From positions 620,001 to 684,000 of the forward strand of contig NC_035791.1 in the NCBI RefSeq assembly GCF_001653235.2: 64,000 bases of DNA, in the 5' to 3' direction. The stretch comes from Pochonia chlamydosporia 170 (taxonomy: Eukaryota > Ascomycota > Sordariomycetes > Hypocreales > Clavicipitaceae). The position numbers and the translations under genes were made by a program. The notes below the pieces were generated by a model. It did no database searches. It saw only the letters and a list, made by a program, of their open reading frames with translations, and had not been told where the DNA came from. Below, one piece after another: positions 49,201 through 61,281 of the stretch; the first letter of the stretch is position 1; each line of letters opens with the position of its first letter.

Positions 49201-52200
49201 CGAATTCTCTCACTACAACTTTGATGTTAACGTTATGAACATCTTCTGCACATTGACCGAAGGGGGGACCGTTTGTATTCCGACAGAAGAAGAGAGACTG
49301 TATACCCCGTCAGACTTCATGACAAGAGCCCGAGTTGACTTCGCCTGCTTTGCACCGTCGTTTGCAAGAACCATTCGCCCGCAAAGCGTTCCACATTTGA
49401 AGACCTTGCTTGTTGGCGGCGAGGCTCTGGCGAAAGATGTACAGGAAATGTGGTGCAATGAAGTCAAGCTCATTAATGGGTACGGTCCTACGGAGACCAC
49501 CATTAGCTGTGTGGCTTATGATGTGGTATCTTCAAATCGCTCCCCTAACGTCATTGGGAAACCTTTCGCAAATGACTGCTATCTGGTAAATCCTGATGAC
49601 CACAACCGACTCACGGCGGTTGGGTGTGTTGGCGAATTAATCATCCACGGACACAACGTTGCGCAAGGATACTTCAATAATAAGGAAATAACCAAGCAAG
49701 TATTCTTGGAAGGTGTTGATTTCTTAGGACCAGAATTGTGCGGAGACACTCGAAGGTTCTACAAAACGGGTGATTTGGTCAAATATCTACCTGATGGCAA
49801 TATTCTGTACCTGGGAAGAAAGGACACCCAAGTCAAGATTCGAGGCAAGAGAATCGAAATCGGGGAGATCGAAGCCACGATGAAAGGAACAATCTCTGGA
49901 GTCAAACACGTCGCTGTTGAACTTGTGCGGCTCAATACTCGCGAGGCGTTGGTGGGATTTGTATGCTTTGACCTCGAAACAACAGAATTGCAGCGCGACA
50001 CATTGGAAAAGACGAATCACCCTGACATAATTCCGTTGGATGATGCAATTAAAAAAGTTCTCCTCAAAGCAATTAGTTCCATGAAGGAGACCTTGCCGGC
50101 TTATATGATTCCGTCTATATTCATACCTCTCCGCATTTTCCCGTTCTTTTCATCATTAAAATTGGATAGGAAGACTTTGCAGGGAATTGCTACGTGCTTG
50201 GATTCAAAACAAATTGCGGCCTTCAATTTGGCGAGCAAGTCAAAAGTCCCACCTTCTACGGACATGGAGATGAAGCTTCAAGTGCTGTGGGCTCAAGTGT
50301 TAAAGATCAGACAAGAAGAAATTGGCAAACACGACAGCTTCCTGCAAATTGGTGGTGATTCGATAAGTGCAATAGAACTGGCGACAATCTCAAAGGAGCA
50401 GGGAATAAATATCACCGTTGCCAACGTTTTTGAGGCACCGCAGTTGGAGTCACTAGCGGCCATTGCTATTAAGAACAGCCAGGGCGTAAGCAGCGAAAAT
50501 GTCAAGATTTATAAACCATTCGGCTTAGTCGGTAAGCCTGAATCGGAGAATATTATGACAGAGATAGAACAACAGTGTGGATTACCATCGACAGACGAAA
50601 TTGAAGACGTCTTCCCTTGCACCCCTCTACAAGAAGGTCTCATGGCACTGGCAGAGAAACATCCTGGGTCATATGTCGGCAAACAGTTGTACGAAATTCC
50701 TCGTCATGTCGATATCGAGCTATTCAAATGGGCATGGGATCAGACCGTTCAGTTGTGCTGTAACCTTCGGACTAGAATCGTTTGGGTGAAGAGCAAGTCG
50801 TGGCAGGTTCTCCTGAAGACGACGCAAGATTGGGAGTTCATGAACCTCAAGACGGCCACTGACGCTATGGATTCGCTATCCAACACCAAGATGCGGTACG
50901 GAGCTCCTCTTTGTCGTTACTCGCTTGTCCGGAGCGATAGCGTGTTTTATTTTGCGATTTCTATTCATCATGCGGTTTTTGATGGTTGGACCGTGAACAT
51001 TATCATGGACACTTTACACAGGATGTACTATCGCAAGGACGTTCCCCATTTGCAGCCCTACTCCAATTTTATCAATTATACATTGTCTGTTGATGTCACG
51101 GACGCACAGGAATACTGGAAAAGGCAGCTTGAAGGGGCAGAAGGAGCTCGATTTCCACCGCGATCAAATCAGGAAATCGTCTCAGGCTGCACTTCCATGG
51201 TAAAGAAAAAGGTAGCATTTGGCAATTCAAGGGAGACTTCCATAACAAAAGCTTCCATCTTACGTGCTGCTTGGGCGATTGTCATGGCACAATACGGGAT
51301 GACCGACGACATTTGTTTCGGCGCAACAGTGTCAGGACGACTGGCTTCCGTACCGGGAATCGCTAATATGACAGGTTTAACGATTGCGACGGTACCAGTT
51401 CGCGTTAAACTTGACTCGCAACAGTCTGCTTTATCATTCTTACAGGACATCCAACACCAGTCGTCTGACATGGTAGCCTACGAGCAACTTGGTCTACAAA
51501 ATATTGCGAAAGTCAGTCATTCCGCTAAAATGGCATGTGAATTCAACAGCCTGTTTGTAGTGCAGCCAGTTCAGAGAAGCCAAGAGCCCGGTCATGATGG
51601 TAAACGCATTCTGCAGGCTGCTGAAATTAGTGAGCAAGTCGTCCTGGACTCTGCAGATAGTTACTTCAACTTTCCCCTTACCGCGCAGTGCATCTTGAAC
51701 GAAAAAGAAGTTGAGCTTCATTTGACGTTTCAAACAGATGTACTGTCAAAATTTGAAGTCACAGCATTGTCGAATCATTTCAGCCATGTCTTCAGCCAAC
51801 TTCTATCCCAAGACAGCACGCCGTTAGGAAAAGTATCGGTTTCCGGCCACTGGGATGCTGACACAAAGGCTGGATGGCAAAATACAGATCAGGGCTTGGC
51901 GATTGTTGATCCTCGAAATCATCATAACCTGGCGCCGATTGGATGTATTGGAGAACTGCTTTACATTGGTACAAATGTATCTGTGAAATACCCCGACAGT
52001 ACGGAACTTAACTTCGATGACAATCCAGACTGGGCGACTTCGTTGTTGAGCGATGGCAGGAAAGCCTTCAGAACCGGCCAGCTTGTCCGTTACTCAGAGA
52101 CTGGAACTATTATTGCTATGGGTAAAATGGAGGGCGCCAAAACACGACAATCCCGTGTTGTGGTTCAGGATAGTCTGCAAAAGTATCCCTCAGCTCGGGA

Positions 52201-55200
52201 CAAGAGGAGTTTGATGGAGACCGAGGCGAGCCTTAGCACTTTGTGGGCACAAGTTTTGGGCTTAGACGATGACGACGTATCTCAAAGTGATAACTTCCTC
52301 GAGATCGGAGGCGATTCAATAAATGCCATTGAATTGGTTGCACTGGCGCAGAGACAAGGCATTAATTTGACTGTGCCTATGGTATTTCGCAATCCAGAGC
52401 TGGCGTCTATGGCACGAGCAGCGGCAGTAAACCTCAAAGAGATCACTTATGAGGCATCCCCCTTTAGCTTGATTGAATCCCCTTTGGCCGCTGAGTTGGA
52501 ATCTAACGTGGTTACCAGCTGCGGTCTCTCATCCTTTGACGAGGTTGAGGATTTGTATCCTTGCACTGCGCTCCAAACAGGACTCATGGCTCTCACTGTT
52601 ACGCAGCCAGGGTCGTATGTAAACAAGAGCGTCTTCAAGGTGGACAAAGCTACTGATACGGAAAGATTTATTGCTGCGTGGAACCAAACAGTTGCGACCT
52701 TTACAAATCTCCGCACGAGAATAATCCTCGATTCTGGTCGTGCTCTACAAGTCATCACCAAAAAGGGGACCGCATGGGAACTCAATCCGTTGGACCTGAA
52801 GGTTGAAAATATTCGAATGGGCTACGGTCAGCCTCTCTGCCGTTATGGCCTCGACAGAGATGCTCAAGGGGATGAAGTGTTTGTATTGGTGATGCACCAT
52901 GCAATTTACGACGGATGGACTATGAATCTCATGGCAAATGCCTTCCGGAGGGCATATAGCGGTGAAACCGGAACGCAATTGCAGCCTTATGCAAATTTTA
53001 TAAAATACAATCTGTCTCTGGACAGTCAGGATGCTGCCTCATATTGGACAGCATACCTTGACGGCGCCACACCATCATCGTTTCCTGATTCAAAACGTAC
53101 TCGGAAGAAGGGAATGGCTGGTGGTTCCGGCTCATTGAGCAAAAGGGTCTTGTTACCGAAAGCTCTGGAGTCTCCAGCAACGAAAGCAACACATGTTCAG
53201 GCCGCCTGGACATTGCTCCTCTCGAGATACTGCGCTTCAAATGATGTGTGTTTTGGAACTACAGTTTCTGGCAGGCAAGCGCCAGTTTATGGATTGAACA
53301 ACATGCCAGGCCCAACGGTGGCTACAATCCCGGTAAGAGTTCGACTCGAAAGGTTGGAAACTATGTCGCAGCTTCTCTCGGCATTGCAAGAAGACTCGTC
53401 CAATTGTGTCCCACATGAGCAGTTTGGTGTGCAAAATATTGCCAAAGTCAGCCCAGAGGCACAGGCTGCCTGCACCTTTTCAAATCTACTCGTCATTCAG
53501 CCCGGATTTGAGGGCTCTACGACGAGACCAGGAGATCCAATGTTACTTCAACCTCAATCGACAGAGTCAACCGTGGGAGATATGAACAGCAATTTTTTCA
53601 ACTACCCGTTGGTGATTCAGGCTTTTCTGTCAGAAGACGAAGTGGAATTCTTCTTCACGTATGACCGGAGAGTTATAACCGCACAGCAGCTCGAGGCTGT
53701 ATCAAATCAGCTGGATCATGTTTTAAAGCAAATGTGCGATAAGAAGGACCAACCGCTTTCCGAGATATCGCTTGTTGGACCGTGGGAGATGGAACATGCT
53801 ATTCGGGCCAGTGCGCTTCGAGAACCTACACATGCATGCACCCATTGGCAAATACTGGAGCAAATCCAAAACCGACCGAATGATGAAGCAATCTCGGCTT
53901 GGGACCAGACTCTTACATACGCGGAGCTTGGGGCTCTTGCATCCCGACTCGCCCAAGAGTTGGTTAGGTCAGGTGTTGGATCGAATTCGCCTGTTGCAGT
54001 GTGTTTTGAGAAATCATCATGGGCAGTGGTAGCGATGCTGGCAATACAATACGCCGGAGGCTCAATTGTGCCGGTTGATTCAGCGACGCCAAGGCACCGT
54101 CGTGCGGTCATTATTCAGGAAACCGGGTCTCGATTTGCCTTGGTCTCACGACAGTTTCATCAGACATTCGGAGATATGGGCATTCCAACTTTTGTCGTTG
54201 ACGACGAAGCTGTGTCTAGCTTACCAGGTGCTGAACAGTTTGTGCCACCTGAGATCCAGCCAAGTAACGTCAGCGTAACTCTCTTCACATCGGGGAGCAC
54301 CGGAAAGCCGAAGGGAATTCTGCTCACCCACGAAAACATTTGTTCTTCAGCAGATGGTTACGGTGCTCAAATGTCAATTGGACCTGGGGCAAGAGTGTTC
54401 CAGTTCTCATCATATGCCTTTGATGTGGCCATCCTTGACATATTTACAACTTTGATCCGAGGCGGATGCCTTTGCATTCCTTCTGATCATGATAGAATGT
54501 ATGATCTTGCCGGTGCTATCATGCGATCAGAAGCCAATTGGGCATTTCTGACACCAACTGTTGCGAATACGCTATCACCAAAAGACGTACCATGTTTGAC
54601 GGCCCTGTGCCTTGGAGGAGAAGCTGTATCAGAAACCACAATACAGCAATGGAGAGATCATGATATTCAGCTGTACAGTGGTTACGGACCGGCTGAGTCG
54701 TCCATATGCTCCTCGAATTCGTGCATAGTCACAGCTGAAACCCCAACCAACATCGGAAGACCAATATCAAGCGCGTTCTGGGTGGTCGAGCCGTCAAATG
54801 AGCGCAAATTAGTGCCAGTTGGTTGTGTTGGAGAACTTCTCATTCAAGGCCCGTTACTGGCAAAGGGATACCTCAACAGTGACGCAACTTCTAATGGCAA
54901 GTGGCTTGAAAACATTGATTGGTTACCGAAAGGGTTTCCGTCCAGAGGGTTTCTCACGGGAGACTTGGTACAGCGGAATGCGACGGCACATTTGCATATA
55001 TTGGAAGAAAGGACACTCAGGTCAAACTGCATGGACAACGCATAGAGCTAGCAGAGATTGAACACCATATCTCTGTAGCCTTACTTGAGGCTGATACCGT
55101 AGTTGTTGACCTTGTTCAATGGAATGACAACCAGGCTCTCACTGCCTTCATCAGCTTACCCCGTGATGCTAATAGGGCCAAGCTTGCCAGCATTTCACCC

Positions 55201-56856
55201 AAGCTTTCTGCTGCTTTACCATCAGCAATGATCCCGAAATATTACATCCCAATGCAAAAGATGCCGATGACCCTGTCAGGCAAGTTAGACAGGGCAAGCT
55301 TACGCAAAACTGCCGCAGAAATGACACCAGCGCAGCTACTGCAATTTACAAGCACTGGGTACCGCGCGTCTCGCCCTTGTAGCACAGAACTAGAGCTGAG
55401 CATACGGCATCATTGGTCCGAGGTACTGGGAATACCAGAGTCTACTATAGGAGCTGAGGATAACTTTTACCATCTTGGTGGAGATTCCATCAGAATTGTG
55501 ACTCTAGCTCAGCGTATTCTGAAGGCATACGGCGTCACACTTGGACTATGGCTCATAAATAGCAAGGACACCACTGTTGCTTCCATGGCAGAATTGATTG
55601 AGAGCACTGCCGTTGGCGAAGGATTAAGAAAGGTGCCGACTCTCAACCTCGAAATGGAGTTTGATTCCATCGTCAACCAGGCTTGGAATCTGAGGAACGT
55701 AGTTGACAGCCCGATCACAAAGCTACCTAAAAACGCTACAGTCTTCCTCACAGGCGGCACAGGATACCTGGGGACCGAAATTCTCAGACAACTGCTTGCA
55801 TCAGATAACATCTGCAGAGTCATCATATTAGTACGAGCCAAATCAACCTCCCACGGCCTTGAACGTGTCAAACGAACAGCCCAAATTGCAGGTTGGTGGG
55901 ATTCTGCCAACACCGACAAAATAACTATCTGGCAAGGCGATCTTGCCAAGCCGAACCTTGGTCTTTCAGAGGATAATCTACGACACCTACAGGGCAAATC
56001 AACAACACACATCCACGCCATTATTCACAATGGGGCAGTCGTGAACTGGAACGCAGACTACAACAAACTTCGTCGCGCAAACATCGATTCTACAGTCCAA
56101 CTCCTCCGACTAGCCACTTCCTCCACAGCAACCAAATTCGTCTTCGTCTCAGGCGGCATGAAAGAAACAGACCAGTACAACAACGAAGATCTCTTCGCCA
56201 AATTACTCCCCAAATGCGGCTACGTACAAACGAAAATCATGGCGGAACGAATAATCCTCGAGATCGCGTCACGACTACCCGCGCTCCAAAACCGGATATC
56301 AGTCGTCAAGCCAGGTCTTATTATTGGCCCGACACAAACTGGAGTTGCGAATATAGATGACTTTCTGTGGCGCGCAGCAGCTACGGCCGTTTCGATGGGC
56401 AAGTGTCCTCTCGAAGGAGAAGCATGGCTGCACATTGCTGACGTGGAGTATGTTTCTGGCATAATAATCAATCAGGTATTCTCTTCGGAGATATGCACGT
56501 CGGTAGACATGCTGGAGGGGATGTACATGTCCACGTTTTGGGACCTGATTCACCAGGAACTCTGTCTTGAATACGATACTATCCCCTTTCCAGAGTGGGT
56601 TAAACTGGCGCTCGAGCAAGTGAATCGTGTTGGGGAGAGACATCCTCTCTGGGCGGCTCAGCACTTCTTGACGCAGCCTGATGGGCAATCTTCTCGCCCG
56701 GATGGGTACGTTACACCCCAGGATATGTGTGACGCTATGAGGAGTAATGTGCGGTATCTGGAGGGAATTGGCTTTATTAGACGGTCAATTGGGGGGTTGG
56801 GTATCGTGAATGGGGATGTGATTGGTAGGTCAAACATGGCAGATTATGAAGAGTGA
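43220..56856 (+). CDS. Nonribosomal peptide synthetase with terminal reductase, frame break
   Basis: Intronless, about 4545 codons if read through one frame break. ATG at 43220 follows an in-frame TAG 51 nt upstream. Domains (nt): A C-terminal relic 43220-43710; T 43730-43950 (GGDSI); C1 44050-45290 (HHSIFDG); A1 45360-46960 (TSGSTGTPKG); T 47005-47210; C2 47290-48590 (QHAIYDG); A2 48640-50215 (TSGTTGKPKG); T 50240-50470; C3 50530-51860 (HHAVFDG); A relic 51880-52190; T 52200-52440; C4 52480-53800 (HHAIYDG); A 53850-55350 (TSGSTGKPKG, broken near 54970); T 55380-55600; reductase 55720-56790 with TGGTGYLG and the YVQTK catalytic pair at 56221-56235. Terminal R domains release the peptide as aldehyde or alcohol with NADPH. 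Product unknown. Stop lies 106 bp from the convergent subtilase stop. Confidence 0.9.
51880..52190 (+). other. Residual adenylation domain inside the NRPS
   Basis: Between C3 and the following T domain only about 100 residues remain where a full adenylation domain needs about 500. The stretch starts directly at an A6-like segment (AIVDPRNHHNLAPIGCIGEL, which aligns with CWIVDHHNNDRLAPIGCEGE of A1) and continues through a TGQLVRYSETG remnant of A7. The ATP-binding TSGSTGKPKG loop, the FDxx and YGPTE specificity regions and the RGxRIEL motif are all absent. The deletion is in frame, so the downstream T and C domains stay readable. It cannot activate an amino acid. Confidence 0.85.
54965..54980 (+). 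other. Frame break in the last adenylation domain
   Basis: Up to TGDLVQ (A7 motif) the protein is in one frame; from CDGTFAYIGRKDTQVKL (A8 region) the homologous sequence continues in another frame. Spacing between the two conserved blocks is one base short of the in-frame spacing seen in A1 and A2. No GT-AG intron of realistic length can bridge them because homology is continuous on both sides. Unbroken translation stops at 55045, before the last T and the reductase. It is either a real one-base deletion or a base-calling/assembly error next to a G run. Confidence 0.85.
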
Positions 56857-56962
56857 GGCAGTTTAATGAATCTGAGATGGAACATACATTGTGTCGTTGA
56901 AATTGTCTGTTAACTATTTTATATACATTAAATATACTGGAGAAAATGCCATCGTTTCGCAA

Positions 56963-59655
56963 TCACTTGTTATACTTGATATAAAAGGACTGCGTCGAAG
57001 CCACATCCCAATCCTCCTTCTTCTTAGCATCGCCGTATATTCTCAGCGCCCTCATAACAAACTTGTACTTCCCAGCGGGGGCATACTTCTCCGAATCAAG
57101 CTTACCATCCCAGGACCACCAACTAATCCCCCTGGAATTCCAATAGCTAGGGAACCCAAAAGGTTGGCCAATGGACTTCACACCCATCACCTCAGTGGTG
57201 AGATTCTTGGGCGGACAAGTCGTCATGGGGATGATATCGACTCGAATCTGTGAAGATCCAAGAGCGAGGCCAATGTACACTGCTGGCAGGACATCCTGGC
57301 TACCTGCTTTTCCGGGGGGTGGGAGATTGAATGTAGTGTTGTTAGGAACCTTGACGTAGTTCTTGGAGTCGTTGGAGTTGAAAATCCAAGATTGATCGGA
57401 GGCAAGGACAGTGGCTTTACCAAGAGAGCCTGTGAGACCCTGGTACGGCATGGAGAGGGACGAGCCGTCTGTGCCGTTGACAGTGATGTATCCGGACCAG
57501 AGGGGGAGGCGAGAGGCGTCAAGGCCAGACGGTGGGGTGGGCATAACTTCAACAACGACTTGTTTTCCGGGGGCGACGGTAACGCTATCCTGGGAGAATT
57601 TGAGACTGGCATACGAGTCGACTGCGTCGTTGGGGAAAGCCATGGGGTATATGGACCCTTTTTGAAGAGTGTACATGGTCAAGGATGCGACTTGGTTGAG
57701 CTTGTATGTGACAGAACTTTTGCCAGTATTGGAGATGGTAAAGTTGAGCTCGCGGGCTAAATGGTCTGTGTCGTTGAAGGACAAGCTGGATGGGGATAGT
57801 AAGGAGGTGGTGTATGCGGCATCGTATGCCTGCACCATGCCGCCGCCCTGTTGGGCAGCCGGTGCGAATTTGTTGGAGAACTGCTTGCCGTCGTTGAAGA
57901 GCTGGGGGTTGGCGGTGGCAGAGAGAAGGTTGTTGATTAGTTCGGGATTGCGCGTGCCTCGCACTTGGGAAACCAAGGCGATGATGGCGGCTGTGATGGG
58001 GCACGACATGGAAGTGCCGGACAAGACGGCGTAGCTGCCCTTGGCGACTGGGTATGTCGACAGGATATTGCCTCCTGGAGCTCCGATTTGGGGTTTGAAG
58101 TCCATCTCCCAGGTTGGGCCCCAAGAGGAAAAGAGACTGATCGATCCTCCAGTGAGAGTGTTGTTGACTTGGCCGACTACGGAGGCGGCCTTGCTAAAGG
58201 AGGTGATGTCCAAGGTGACTGTAGATCCGGCCTTGAGGCTGTTGACCCAAGCAGCACCCGTCTCGGGGGTCACCATGCCAGCACCTTTCATGAGGGAAGC
58301 AGAATCTCCGAGTGTTGGGGCGAAATCGCCAGCAACATTGTTGTAAACCATCATATACTTGGCGCCCTTGGCAGCCAAGTTGACGGCCTTGTCGGCGAAG
58401 AGGCATGTACCACGTCGAACAAGCACAATATATTTGCTAAGATCGGGTGTATTCGCGGGAAGTGGAGTGCAAGCGTCATTGGCGATTGTGGTATCAAAGC
58501 TCGTGGCATAGAGAGGCATTGAGACGCTGGCAAGTGCTGGTGTGCCCGGCACGTAGAGGAAATCAGTCTTCTTTGCGCCATCGACACTGAAACTGGCTTG
58601 AAACTGCACAGACGGCGTGAGGACGTTGTCATATGACGCTACGGCGGTGACCTTCTTGCCGTTGGCTGCGGTACTGATATAAAACAAGCCATGGTCGCCA
58701 TCATTGCCAGCTGAGATGGTGCAGGGCACACCTTGCTCGACAATTCGGGAAACGGCGACGGCCCATGGTTCTTCGGTCCAGCCCCGAGCTCCAACAATAG
58801 AAGCGCTGATAATCTGGGCACCATCCTCGAAGGCTTTGTTAAAGGCAGAGATAAGAATATCAGTGCCAGCCAGGCCATCGCATCCAAACACGCGGTACGC
58901 TCCGAGTGTAACACTGGGCGCTGCACCAGTAAAGCCATGCACATTTGGCTGGGCGGCGACAATGCCAGCAACGTGCGATCCATGACCTTGGCAATCCATG
59001 GGGTCATTGTCAGGAACCGGGGTATTGTAGCCCGTGTAATCATCACCGACAAGATCGGTACCAAATGAGACCAAGCAGCCCTTTCCAAAGCAGTTGTTGC
59101 CCAGAGCAGGGTGCGTGTAGTCAATACCTGTGTCGATAATGGCTACTCGTACACCCTTTCCAGTAATGCCCTTGGCTCTGAGCTTGTCGACCTGAGTCAT
59201 GATGTGAGGTGAGAAGGTGTCAGCGGTTTTGTGGTCTCGTGCTGAGACTTTGCCAGGTGCTGGTGTTCCGACTACTCTCACATTGGCGTCGGGTACACCA
59301 AAGAGGTCAATTGGCCAGATGTGCTTGACTGCTGGCATCTGTGCAATCTTTTGTGCCTTCTTCTCGGCATTTTTAACATCGTGTAGCTGAATAGATACAC
59401 CCTTGAAGAGCTTGTAGTCGAGCTTCATACGGGTGGTAACTTCACCATTGAGAGCGCCGACAACGGCTGAGGCATCCTAAGTATCAACCGAGTCAGCTAA
59501 TTGTACTTTCTGATGATTTACATTTGGAATAATAAGGTCATACTTACATGGCCGTCTTCGAGCTCCACGATATAACCTCCCGGAACTCGGGCTGCGGCAG
59601 CCAGAGCTGTGGCCGCAGTCGCAAGAAGCGACATGAACATGGCGGTCCGAACCAT
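56963..59655 (-). CDS. Secreted subtilisin-like serine protease (S8, PA insert)
   Basis: Two exons, 59655-59548 and 59476-56963, encode 873 residues. The 71-nt intron has donor GTAAGT and acceptor TAG; the junction reads ELEDGHDASAVV. The ATG at 59655 follows an in-frame TAA and opens a signal peptide (FMSLLATAATALAAAA). An I9-like propeptide (YIVELEDG...) precedes the S8 domain with catalytic Asp151 (AIIDTGID), His201 (GHGSHVAG) and Ser525 (GTSMSCP). A protease-associated (PA) domain is inserted between His and Ser (around DACTPLPANTPDLSKYIVLV), and a C-terminal Fn3-like region follows (about 620-760). This layout is that of the large Vpr/C5a-peptidase-like fungal subtilases, including Pr1C-type cuticle-degrading enzymes of insect pathogens; that assignment is by family. 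Extracellular protein digestion is the expected role. Confidence 0.92.
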
Positions 59656-61281
59656 GGCCGCAACCTTGGCTTAGACGGCTACCGACAATCTCGATAATAA
59701 CAGAACACACAAGGGTGAGGCAGGAAAAATAAAAGACGAGAGGGAGAGCGATGCGAGGCTGGCACAACCTCAAAGACAGAGGTCGGTGAGGGCAGATATA
59801 CACATTTTGGTGGGTGTTGAATCACACCCAACAGCGTGGACGGCGTGGCAGGCCATGGCCAATGCAATTCATCAACAAGATCGATGTATCCTGTAAAACA
59901 ATCTGAGATAGTAAGCTGTCCATGAGACCTAACAATGGCCCTGACAGGTAGCCAGGCTGCATTGAATTAGCTTGATGCGTGCCTCATGGGTGGGCTACCG
60001 ATATCACCTTGGACCTGCTCCATGCGGAAGGTGAGCATAGACCCTGCGAACTAAACCCGGAGCGGGGAGAATTCTCCAAATTCTCCAACTCGATCGATGT
60101 TAAGTCTCAATCTCTTGATTGAACCAACAGTCTCTGGCCAGGAATCCCTGTGCGGAGATGGAAGGCATCCAAGTGGCCATTTTATTTCTATTACCCAATG
60201 CTGAACCGGCACCGGCGGCGAGACAAGCAAAGAAGTTTAAGAGATGAGCATTTCCATGGTGTGATAACAAAACGTGCATAAAATTGCGCGTATTGTCTCC
60301 AGTGTTCGGTATACGCTTCAAGCCATTGCGAATTGCTGCCAAATCACGGCGTTTGCAATTTCCTCTTCCTCTGAGATGAGCATACGCAAACGTCTGCTTG
60401 AGAGTCCATTGAGTTATTGGGCCCTGCGGTACTAGAGCCGCGACGTCCTCTTATTGCGGTGGTACTAGCAAGACTAGATTTCATGTCAGGCCTAACTGCA
60501 TTCTGCAGTTGTTGGAAGCTGCAAAGGCGCCGAAACAGGAGACCCAGATAAGTTCTCTCTCAGGCGAATCCTGTTAGTTCCTAGCCACAAAATCTACTCA
60601 AGTTCAATGGTTGCTAGTGTCCTTTGTTCCTTTGTTCGTCTCCTACTTCATTAGGAATGGCACCTCGTATGGTTAGCTAAGGCCCGCCAGGTACCGGTCA
60701 GCGCGTGCTAATGTCTTGCATTGATCAACGTAATGGCAATGCAAGCTCCCCAATATTTACAAATGCGTCGACGAAAGACCTCTCGGTAGCTCGGGTTTCC
60801 GCAGAAGTTAGACACTTAAATTGGTGATTCCAGGCTCCTGGGGAAACTGTGCCATCACCAACCATCCGACCACACAAGTCATTGCGGCTGATCAACAAAC
60901 ACAAGCGTCGCGGTCTGGAATCGCCTTTGATGTCCGTAGGCAGAAGGTAAATAAAATGAGATAATTTATTGTTTCCGGTAAGCATCCTGCAGTAGACTGA
61001 GAAAATAATTGTCCGTCATTGCCGATCCCGGGACAGGGGGCGACCGATGGCATGATGCTGCAACCAACCAAGGAGCTCGCCGGCAATCTAAAATGTTATG
61101 TTCTTGTTGTACATGTTATATATGCTACAGTGGGTAGTCATAAGTCTTTGAACACCCGCTTGTGCCTTGAATCCACTTTTTCTAGGTTTGATGGTAGAAA
61201 GAGTTGTTCAAATACTCATACCAACAGAAGGGAAGACGGCAGTTGGATCTATCGGTTTCGAGTCATATGACAGTCGCTCCA
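59656..61281. other. Intergenic, subtilase promoter and lipoate ligase 3' side
   Basis: About 1.6 kb between two minus-strand genes. The subtilase promoter should be at the left: on the minus strand a GTATATC element lies near 59800, about 145 nt before the ATG, followed by a pyrimidine-rich stretch. Only short frames without recognisable motifs occur in the rest. Confidence 0.5.

Noticed and set aside
54940..55010. A short intron explaining the NRPS frame change
   Set aside because: Homology to the A7 and A8 motifs is continuous on both sides with only a few residues between, so there is no room for an intron.
60105..60130. GATTGAACC word resembling a tRNA T-arm
   Set aside because: Flanking bases do not form a T stem, and no cloverleaf can be drawn.
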